The notes below the pieces were generated by a model. It saw only the letters and a program-made list of their open reading frames with translations, searched no databases and had not been told where the DNA came from. Below, piece after piece: positions 58,008-64,000 of a stretch of DNA of 64,000 nucleotides. The stretch spans positions 732 through 64,731 of the forward strand of contig UBNE01000023.1 in the NCBI GenBank assembly GCA_900466745.1, read 5' to 3'. How positions within the stretch are numbered: the first letter of the stretch is position 1; every line of letters begins with the position of its first letter. Origin of the DNA: Hyphomicrobiales bacterium. GTDB taxonomy: Bacteria; Pseudomonadota; Alphaproteobacteria; Rhizobiales; Beijerinckiaceae. The position numbers were made by a program, and so were the translations under genes.

Positions 58008-58855
58008 TGGTCGAGGACCGGCGCCTGGGCGATGCGATCGCCTATGTCATCCTGACGATCGGCGTGCTGATCGTCGCCTTCCCGGTCTGGCTGACCTTCG
58101 TCGCCTCGACCTGGGACGCCGCCACCGTGATCAACGGCCAGATGCCGCTCTGGCCCGGCCCGTATTTCCTCGAGAACTACAACCGCATCCTGTTCGTCGG
58201 CACCTCGAGCACCACGCGCGAGCCGGTGATCAACATGATGCTGAACTCCTTCATCATGGCGATGGCGATCGCGCTGGGGAAGATCTTCATCTCGGTGCTT
58301 TCGGCCTATGCCGTGGTCTATTACCGCTTCCCCTTCCGGATGACGGCGTTCTGGATCATCTTCGTGACGCTGATGCTGCCGGTCGAGGTCCGCATCTTCC
58401 CGACCTTCAAGATCGTCTCGGATCTGCGGATGCTCGACACCTATCAGGGCCTCGCCGTCCCGCTGATCGCCTCGGCGACGGGCACGCTGCTGTTCCGGCA
58501 GTTCTTCATGACGATCCCCGACGAACTGCTCGAAGCGTCCAAGATCGACGGCGCCGGCCCGTTCAAGTTCTTCAAGGACACGCTGATCCCGCTCTCGATC
58601 ACCACGATCGCGGCGCTGTTCGTCATCCAGTTCATCTATGGCTGGAACCAGTATCTCTGGCCGCTCCTGGTGACGACGAAGGACTCGATGCAGACCATCG
58701 TCATCGCCATCAAGAAGATGATCGTCACCGCCGACGCCCTGACCGAATGGCAGCTCGCCATGGCCACCGCCATGCTGGCGATGCTGCCGCCGGTCCTCGT
58801 CGTCATCGCCATGCAGAGGCTCTTCGTGAAGGGCCTGGTGGAGACGGAAAAATAG
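58007..58855 (+). CDS. ugpE: sn-Glycerol-3-phosphate ABC transporter permease UgpE
   Basis: Second permease, 282 residues from ATG 58007 ([41 protein letters not shown]). The EAA loop is [48 protein letters not shown], and [39 protein letters not shown] is a strong UgpE match. It starts in a TGATG with the creatininase gene. A stem-loop and 109 bases separate it from ugpC. Confidence 0.95.
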   Translation: MVEDRRLGDAIAYVILTIGVLIVAFPVWLTFVASTWDAATVINGQMPLWPGPYFLENYNRILFVGTSSTTREPVINMMLNSFIMAMAIALGKIFISVLSAYAVVYYRFPFRMTAFWIIFVTLMLPVEVRIFPTFKIVSDLRMLDTYQGLAVPLIASATGTLLFRQFFMTIPDELLEASKIDGAGPFKFFKDTLIPLSITTIAALFVIQFIYGWNQYLWPLLVTTKDSMQTIVIAIKKMIVTADALTEWQLAMATAMLAMLPPVLVVIAMQRLFVKGLVETEK

Positions 58856-58870
58856 GGCGGTCGGCAATGC

Positions 58871-58903
58871 GCAGTCGGCAGGCGTAGCATGCGCCTCGAC
58901 TGC
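58871..58903 (+). other. Stem-loop between ugpE and ugpC
   Basis: Stem of 12 pairs: GCAGTCG with CGACTGC, then AGGCG with CGCCT, a GC bulge on one side and a 7-base loop. It is embedded in a run of GCCGAC-type short repeats (58857-58950). There is no T-run; it may set the ratio of ATPase to permease mRNA. Confidence 0.5.
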
Positions 58904-58964
58904 CGACCGCCGACCGCCCGCTGCCGACCAAGCATCACCGATTGCCGACTGCCCAAGGACAACC

Positions 58965-60044
58965 ATGGCCCAGGTCACTCTCAGCAACGTCAAGAAGGTC
59001 TATGCCGGCGGCGTCGAGGCCGTGAAGGGCGTCTCCTTCGACATTCCCGATGGCGGCTTCTGCGTGCTCGTCGGCCCTTCCGGCTGCGGCAAGTCCACGC
59101 TGCTGCGCATGGTCGCCGGGCTGGAGACGATCACCTCCGGCGAGGTCGCGATCGGGAGCCGCGTCGTCAACCAGGTCGAGCCGGCCGACCGCGACATCGC
59201 CATGGTGTTCCAGAACTATGCGCTCTACCCGCATATGAACATCTACGACAACATGGCCTATGGCCTGCGCAACCGCGGCACGCCGAAGGACGAGATCGAC
59301 CGGCGCGTGAAGGAGGCGGCCCGCATCCTGGCCATCGAGCCCTATCTGGAGCGCCGGCCGCGCCAGCTCTCCGGCGGCCAGCGCCAGCGCGTCGCCATGG
59401 GCCGCGCCATCGTGCGCAACCCGCAGGTCTTCCTCTTCGACGAGCCGCTGTCCAACCTCGACGCCAAGCTGCGCGTCCAGATGCGCGTCGAGATCAAGAA
59501 ATTGCAGCGTTCGCTCGGCGTCACCGCGATCTACGTCACCCACGACCAGGTCGAGGCGATGACGCTCTCCGACAAGCTCGTGGTGATGAATGCCGGGCAG
59601 GTCGAGCAGATCGGCCTGCCGGCCGAGGTCTACCGCAAGCCGGCGAGCAAATTCGTCGCGACCTTCATCGGCTCGCCGCCGATGAACATCCTGCCCGGCG
59701 TGGTCGACGGCCATGGCATCGTCGCGCTCGGCGACACGGTGCTGCAGGCGCATGACCTGCGCGACGACCTGCCGGCGCAGACGCCGGTGGAGGTCGGCCT
59801 GCGGCCGGAGGATGTCGAGATCGTCTCCGACGACGACGCCGGCTCGCTGCCCTTCGATGTCGAGTTCGTCGAGGAATTGGGCGCGACGCAGCTCTTCCAC
59901 GGCAAGCTCGCCGGCCAGCCTTTCGTCATGCAGGCTGCGACCGGCGACGTCGCCGCGCAGGAGGGCCGGCTCTGGATCACGGTCGATCCCGACAAGGTCC
60001 ATGTCTTCGACCCGAAGACGGGGGCGAGGCTGGGCAAGGACTGA
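58965..60044 (+). CDS. ugpC: sn-Glycerol-3-phosphate ABC transporter ATPase UgpC
   Basis: 359-residue ATPase of the MalK/UgpC group. Walker [19 protein letters not shown]-loop [12 protein letters not shown], signature [16 protein letters not shown], Walker [18 protein letters not shown]-loop [11 protein letters not shown]. The C-terminal TOBE/OB region (from about residue 235, [16 protein letters not shown]) follows. [23 protein letters not shown] is the UgpC form. It is the last gene of the operon; a stem-loop follows immediately. UgpC-type ATPases are often shared with other sugar importers. Confidence 0.95.
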   Translation: MAQVTLSNVKKVYAGGVEAVKGVSFDIPDGGFCVLVGPSGCGKSTLLRMVAGLETITSGEVAIGSRVVNQVEPADRDIAMVFQNYALYPHMNIYDNMAYGLRNRGTPKDEIDRRVKEAARILAIEPYLERRPRQLSGGQRQRVAMGRAIVRNPQVFLFDEPLSNLDAKLRVQMRVEIKKLQRSLGVTAIYVTHDQVEAMTLSDKLVVMNAGQVEQIGLPAEVYRKPASKFVATFIGSPPMNILPGVVDGHGIVALGDTVLQAHDLRDDLPAQTPVEVGLRPEDVEIVSDDDAGSLPFDVEFVEELGATQLFHGKLAGQPFVMQAATGDVAAQEGRLWITVDPDKVHVFDPKTGARLGKD

Positions 60045-60045
60045 G

Positions 60046-60076
60046 GCCCGGACCCTTTTCCACCGTCGGTCCGGGC
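60046..60076. terminator. Stem-loop between ugpC and hemW
   Basis: Perfect 9-base arms GCCCGGACC and GGTCCGGGC with a 13-base loop, two bases after the ugpC stop, in a convergent gap. It is a likely transcription end; the neighbouring GGAATGAG may be a remnant of the palindromic repeat. Confidence 0.5.
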
Positions 60077-60122
60077 TCATCGCTGCGCGATGCCCTGGAA
60101 TGAGGGTGGAGCAGACGGCGCC

Positions 60123-61340
60123 TCAGGCCGCGAGATCCGCCACCAGCGCGTCGAGCAGCAGCGCGCCCTCCGGCGTCGCCGCGAGCCGGCCGCCCTGCCG
60201 GCGCATCAGCAGCTTCTCCTCGATCAGGCCGGCGACGCGCCTGGCGTCGAGCGCGCGGCCGGACAGCGCCTTGAACACGACCGGGTCGATGCCCTCGACC
60301 AGGCGAAGCCCCATCAGCAGGTATTCGTCGCCCTGCGCCTCCTCGCTCAGCCGGTCGTCCTCGACGAGGGCATGGCCTTCAGCCTCGACCCGGTCCAGCC
60401 AGATCTCCGGCCGCTTCTCGGTCGAATGCGCCATGCGGCCTTGCGCCGTCACCAGCCGGCCATGGGCGCCGGGGCCGATCCCGGCATATTCGCCATAATG
60501 CCAGTAGACGAGGTTGTGCCGGCACTCCGCGCCAGGCCGGGCATGGTTCGAGATCTCGTAGACCGGCAGGCCATGCTTCGCCGTGATCTCCTGCGTCGTC
60601 TCGTAGAGCGCCGCGCCGGTGTCGTGGTCGGGAATGGCGAGCTTGCCGGCGCGGAACAGCCGGTCGAAGGCGGTGCCGGGCTCGATGGTGAGCTGGTAGA
60701 GCGAGAGATGCTCGGCGGCATGACTGATCGCCAGCTCCAGCTCGGCGCGCCACAGCGCCGGCGTCTGCGCCGGCGAGCGGGCATAGATCAGGTCGAAGGA
60801 ATAGCGCTCGAAATAGCGGCGCGCGATCGCGACCGCGGCCAGCGCCTCCTGCGCCGAATGCATCCGGCCGAGCGCCTTGAGATCGGCGTCGTTGAGCGCC
60901 TGCACGCCGAGCGAGACGCGGTTGACCCCGGCCGCCCGGAAATCGCTGAAGCGCCCGGCCTCGACGCTGGTCGGATTGGCCTCCAGGGAGATTTCGCAGT
61001 TCGGATCGACCGCCCAATGCGCGCCGATGGCGTCGAGGATCGCGCCGACGGTGCGGCCTTCCATCAGCGAGGGCGTGCCGCCGCCGAAGAAGATCGAGGA
61101 GACGGTGCGTCCCGGCACCAGCGCGGCGCGATGCGCGATCTCGCGGCGGAAGGCGGCGATGTAGCGCTGCTGGTCGGGCGGCTGCAGCCGCACATGCGAG
61201 TTGAAGTCGCAATAGGGGCATTTGGCCAGGCAGAACGGCCAGTGTACATAGACGGCGAAGCCCGCATCCGCGGTCGGATGCGGGGTAAAAGGCCGCTCCG
61301 ACAGGGCGGCCGCGAGGCTCACGCGGGTTTCCTCAGGCAA
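60123..61340 (-). CDS. hemW: Heme chaperone HemW (radical SAM)
   Basis: Radical-SAM protein related to HemN, thought to insert heme into respiratory enzymes. It has 405 residues. The cluster cysteines are C37, C41 and C44 in WPFCLAKCPYCDFNSH. Unlike coproporphyrinogen oxidase HemN it lacks the fourth cysteine directly after the CxxxCxxC (a phenylalanine follows C-D), which is the accepted HemW trait. Other HemW features are FFGGGTPSLM, SLEANPTS and RVSLGVQALND. The start overlaps rdgB by 22 bases. The order rph-rdgB-hemW is conserved in alphaproteobacteria. Confidence 0.95.
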   Translation of the reverse strand: MPEETRVSLAAALSERPFTPHPTADAGFAVYVHWPFCLAKCPYCDFNSHVRLQPPDQQRYIAAFRREIAHRAALVPGRTVSSIFFGGGTPSLMEGRTVGAILDAIGAHWAVDPNCEISLEANPTSVEAGRFSDFRAAGVNRVSLGVQALNDADLKALGRMHSAQEALAAVAIARRYFERYSFDLIYARSPAQTPALWRAELELAISHAAEHLSLYQLTIEPGTAFDRLFRAGKLAIPDHDTGAALYETTQEITAKHGLPVYEISNHARPGAECRHNLVYWHYGEYAGIGPGAHGRLVTAQGRMAHSTEKRPEIWLDRVEAEGHALVEDDRLSEEAQGDEYLLMGLRLVEGIDPVVFKALSGRALDARRVAGLIEEKLLMRRQGGRLAATPEGALLLDALVADLAA

Positions 61341-61966
61341 GCGGCCGCCAGCGCATGAAAGGCGCGTGCCCGATGCGACAGGCCCGGCGAGCCGTCCGCC
61401 GGAATGCCGTGCTTCTCTTCCGAACTCATCTCGCCGAAGGTCTTGTCGTGGCCGTCGGGCAGGAAGATCGGATCGTAGCCGAAGCCGCTGGTGCCGCGCG
61501 CCTGCTCGGTCACCGTGCCGAAGACGCGGCCCTCGAACAGTTCCTGATGGCCGTCCGGCCAGGCGATCACCAGCGCCGAGACGAAATGCGCCTTGCGCTG
61601 CGCCGGCGACAGCGCGCCGCGCTTGGCGAGCTCGATCTGGACGCGCGCGATCGCCGCGGCGTAATCCTTAGCCTGCCCGGCCCAGTTGGCCGAGAACAGG
61701 CCGGGCGCGCCGTCGAGCGCGTCGATGCAGATGCCGGAATCGTCGGAAAGCGCCGGCAGTCCGCTTGCCCGCGTCGCGGCGACCGCCTTGATCGCCGCGT
61801 TCTCGGAGAACATGAAGCCGTCCTCGACCGGCTCGGGCAGGCCGAGCTCCCCGGCCGAGACCAGCTCGATGCCGTAAGGCGCCAGCAGGTCGCGCATCTC
61901 GCGCAATTTGCCTGGGTTGTGGGTCGCGATCACGACCTTGCCGGCGAGGAGGCGGTGATTGGTCAT
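61319..61966 (-). CDS. rdgB: dITP/XTP pyrophosphatase (RdgB/HAM1)
   Basis: Hydrolyses inosine and xanthosine triphosphates to keep them out of nucleic acids. It has 215 residues with the key parts: VIATHNPGKLREMRDLL (start), FSENAAIKAVAATRASGLPALSDDSGICIDALDGAPG with the catalytic acids, GTSGFGYDPIFLPDGHDKTFGEMSSEEKHGI, and the final SHRARAFHAL. It lies 29 bases after the palindromic repeat downstream of rph and overlaps hemW. Confidence 0.96.
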   Translation of the reverse strand: MTNHRLLAGKVVIATHNPGKLREMRDLLAPYGIELVSAGELGLPEPVEDGFMFSENAAIKAVAATRASGLPALSDDSGICIDALDGAPGLFSANWAGQAKDYAAAIARVQIELAKRGALSPAQRKAHFVSALVIAWPDGHQELFEGRVFGTVTEQARGTSGFGYDPIFLPDGHDKTFGEMSSEEKHGIPADGSPGLSHRARAFHALAAACLRKPA

Positions 61967-61995
61967 TTCAATTCCAGCCCTCTCGAATGTCCACG

Positions 61996-62095
61996 GTCAT
62001 CCCGGGCGACCGAAGGGAGACCCGGGATCCATGCCGGAACGGTTCGGGCATGGATCCCGGCTCTGCGCGGCTGACGCCGCTCCGGCCGGGATGAC
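61996..62095. repeat. Long palindromic repeat between rph and rdgB, copy 5
   Basis: Outer GTCATCCCGGG / GCCGGGATGAC ends, inner GGGATCCATGCCGGAAC and GGGCATGGATCCCGG. It separates two genes of the same direction (rph then rdgB), both of which are normally in one operon. Confidence 0.85.
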
Positions 62096-62124
62096 CCGTC
62101 GAGATGAACCGCTCCAGCATCGAA

Positions 62125-62841
62125 TCAGGCCACCGCCGCCTTCTGCAAGGCGACGAGCTTGCCGACCCCGCCCTTGGCGAGCTTGAGCAGGCTGAGCAGC
62201 TCCTCCTCCGAGAAGGGCGCGCCCTCGGCCGTGCCCTGCACCTCGACGAGGCCGCCCGCGCCGGTGATGACGAAATTCGCGTCGGTCTGCGCGCCGGAAT
62301 CCTCGACATAGTCGAGATCGATCACCGGCTGGCCGGCGACGATGCCGCAGGAGACGGCCGCGACATGGTCCTTCAACGGGTTGGTGCCCTTGAGCAGGTT
62401 GCGGCCTTCCATCCATTTCAGCGCGTCGTGCAGCGCCACCCAGGCGCCGGTGATCGAGGCCGTGCGGGTGCCGCCATCGGCCTGGAGCACGTCGCAGTCG
62501 ACGACGATCTGACGCTCGCCGAGCGCGGTCAGGTCGACCACGGCGCGCAAGGAGCGGCCGACCAGGCGCTGGATCTCCTGGGTGCGGCCGGAGGGCTTGC
62601 CCGAGGTGACCTCGCGGCGCGTGCGCTCATGGGTCGCGCGCGGCAGCATGGAATATTCGGCCGTGACCCAGCCCTTGCCGGTGCCGCGCAGCCAGGGCGG
62701 CCCCTTCTCCTCGACGGTCGCCGCGCAGAGCACCTTGGTCTCGCCGAAGGTCACCAGGCAGGAGCCTTCGGCATAACGCACGACGCCGCGTTCGAGCGTG
62801 ACCTTGCGCATCTCGTCGGCGGCGCGTTTGGAGGGTCGCAT
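62125..62841 (-). CDS. rph: Ribonuclease PH
   Basis: Phosphorolytic 3'-5' exoribonuclease that trims tRNA ends. It has 238 residues; [33 protein letters not shown] is the usual start, then the phosphate-site [36 protein letters not shown] and [24 protein letters not shown] with the catalytic DADGGT-type segment. The C-terminal [21 protein letters not shown] is standard. It is divergent from hrcA, as in most alphaproteobacteria. Confidence 0.97.
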   Translation of the reverse strand: MRPSKRAADEMRKVTLERGVVRYAEGSCLVTFGETKVLCAATVEEKGPPWLRGTGKGWVTAEYSMLPRATHERTRREVTSGKPSGRTQEIQRLVGRSLRAVVDLTALGERQIVVDCDVLQADGGTRTASITGAWVALHDALKWMEGRNLLKGTNPLKDHVAAVSCGIVAGQPVIDLDYVEDSGAQTDANFVITGAGGLVEVQGTAEGAPFSEEELLSLLKLAKGGVGKLVALQKAAVA

Positions 62842-62921
62842 GAAACTGTCCTGTCTGGCGGGGAGAGGCGGCTTTTAGGCCCTCGCAGGCCGCACGGCAA
62901 GGCGCCGCGCGCGCGGGCCTC

Positions 62922-62950
62922 TTGATCCATGCCCGCGGCATGACGACAAT
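62922..62950 (+). promoter_or_regulatory. Possible hrcA promoter with palindromic spacer
   Basis: TTGATC (62922-62927) and GACAAT (62945-62950) are 17 bases apart, 35 bases before the hrcA start. The spacer begins with the inverted repeat CATGCC-CGC-GGCATG (62928-62942), a possible operator. No CIRCE sequence is present. Confidence 0.4.
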
Positions 62951-62985
62951 AAGGGATCAGTGCGCGGTTTTCGCAGCCGAGGTTC

Positions 62986-64000
62986 ATGAGCGCCCACACC
63001 TCCCGCCCCGAGACGACGAGCGGCCTGGTCGAGACCGACCAGCGCTCGCGCGAGATCTTCCGCCAGATCGTCGACGGCTACCTCGCGACCGGCGAGCCGG
63101 TCGGCTCGCGCAACATCGCCCGCCTGCTGCCGATGGCGCTCTCGCCGGCGACGGTGCGCAACGTCATGACCGATCTGGAGCTGGCGGGGCTGATCTACGC
63201 GCCGCACACCTCCGCGGGGCGCCTGCCCACGGAGCGGGGCCTGCGCTTCTTCGTCGATGCGATGATGGAGGTCGGCAACCTCACCTCCGAGGAGCGCGCC
63301 CGCATCGAGGCGCAGATCCGCGCCGGCGCCGGCCACCGCAACCTCGACCAGACGCTGACCGAGGCCTCGGCGCTGCTCTCCGGCCTGTCGCGCGGCGCCG
63401 GCGTCGTCGTCACCACCAAGGCCGACCCGCGGCTGAAGCACATCGAATTCGTCCGGCTCGACCCCGTCCGCGCCCTCGTCGTGCTGGTGGCGGAGGACGG
63501 CACGGTGGAGAACCGCCTGCTGGCGCTGCCGCCGGGCCTGCCGGCCTCGGCCCTGACCGAAGCCGCCAACTTCCTCAACGCCCGCATCCTCGGCAAGACG
63601 CTCGGCGAATTGCGCGGCGAGATCGCGGCGCAGCGGGCGCGGATGGAGAGCGAGCTCGACGCCCTGACCGCCCGGCTGGTCGAAAGCGGCATCGCCACCG
63701 CCTCCGGCCCGAGCGGCGACCGCCACCTGATCGTGCGCGGCCAGGCCAATCTGCTCGACGATCTTCGGGCGCAGGAGGATCTGGAGCGCATCCGCATGCT
63801 CTTCGGCGATCTCGAGACGCAGACCGACGTGATCGACCTCCTGTCCCGAGCCGAGGAGGGCGACGGCGTGCGCATCTTCATCGGCTCGGAGAACAAGCTG
63901 TTCTCGATGTCGGGGTCCTCGATGGTGGCGGCGCCGTTCCGCGACGCCGAGCAGCGCATCGTCGGCGTCGTCGGCATCATCGGCCCGACCCGGCTGAACT
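62986..64000 (+). CDS. hrcA: Heat-inducible transcription repressor HrcA, 3' end outside window
   Basis: Repressor of heat-shock genes that binds CIRCE and is kept active by GroEL. 338 codons are visible from ATG 62986 ([14 protein letters not shown]) with no stop, so perhaps 10-25 residues are missing. The winged helix is [69 protein letters not shown], the classic HrcA start. The middle has the GAF-like part and the [14 protein letters not shown] segment at the very edge, near the C terminus. grpE is usually the next gene in this group and would lie beyond the window. Confidence 0.96.
   Translation, partial: MSAHTSRPETTSGLVETDQRSREIFRQIVDGYLATGEPVGSRNIARLLPMALSPATVRNVMTDLELAGLIYAPHTSAGRLPTERGLRFFVDAMMEVGNLTSEERARIEAQIRAGAGHRNLDQTLTEASALLSGLSRGAGVVVTTKADPRLKHIEFVRLDPVRALVVLVAEDGTVENRLLALPPGLPASALTEAANFLNARILGKTLGELRGEIAAQRARMESELDALTARLVESGIATASGPSGDRHLIVRGQANLLDDLRAQEDLERIRMLFGDLETQTDVIDLLSRAEEGDGVRIFIGSENKLFSMSGSSMVAAPFRDAEQRIVGVVGIIGPTRLN

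Noticed and set aside
62842..62985. CIRCE operator upstream of hrcA
   Set aside because: No TTAGCACTC / GAGTGCTAA arms on either strand.

Overview
The window is about 64 kb of GC-rich, densely coding chromosome from an alphaproteobacterium. Gene content and order (hemW-rdgB-rph beside a divergent hrcA; rpmH-rnpA-yidC-engB-argB; ffs-dnaX-ybaB-recR; a small SRP RNA; metZ-type methionine synthesis) point to the Hyphomicrobiales (Rhizobiales). A Bosea-like genus is my best guess, but it is an inference without a database search. I saw no rRNA, tRNA, CRISPR array, transposase, integrase or prophage gene.

Layout. 1-7441: a peptide-type ABC importer split into two divergent arms around a MarR regulator and a perfect palindromic operator; with an isoaspartyl peptidase and a fused double ATPase it recalls the E. 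coli iaaA-gsiABCD glutathione locus. 7764-20149: mostly housekeeping: AMP nucleosidase, metZ, a pyrimidine nucleotidase, argB, engB, an acetyltransferase, yidC, rnpA, rpmH, then in the other direction SRP RNA, dnaX, ybaB and recR. 20216-28120: an outer-membrane beta-barrel protein, a BrkB-family membrane protein, an FAD oxidoreductase, a two-domain VOC protein, GNAT-cysK, an Rrf2 regulator, dut and coaBC. 28312-31650: an Lrp/AsnC regulator divergent from an SsuABC/TauABC-like importer. 31742-38359: a ScsB/DsbD-like reductase with a redoxin, then an LpoA-like lipoprotein divergent from rsmI-yraN-gshB. 38497-48607: a ThiF/MoeB enzyme divergent from a complete nucleoside uptake and catabolism operon (BMP-family ABC importer, cdd, punA, deoC, deoA) ending in ghrA. 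48748-54685: an SPW protein, nth, a DUF2244 protein, an Ada-like protein, an orphan GT-C-like membrane protein and an FAH-family enzyme. 54884-60044: ugpB-ugpA-creatininase-ugpE-ugpC behind a three-repeat Pho box. 60123-64000: hemW, rdgB and rph, then divergent hrcA, cut by the window end.

Four ABC importers are present, and each shows a readable control signal or an inserted intergenic element. A family of long palindromic repeats (outer arms GTCATCCCGGG and CCCGGGATGAC) recurs between genes. It lies just after the binding-protein gene in two importer operons, between the two permease genes in a third, and an unrelated hairpin follows the binding-protein gene of the fourth. A second theme is pairing of creatininase-family amidohydrolases with two unrelated importers, one placed inside the ugp operon.
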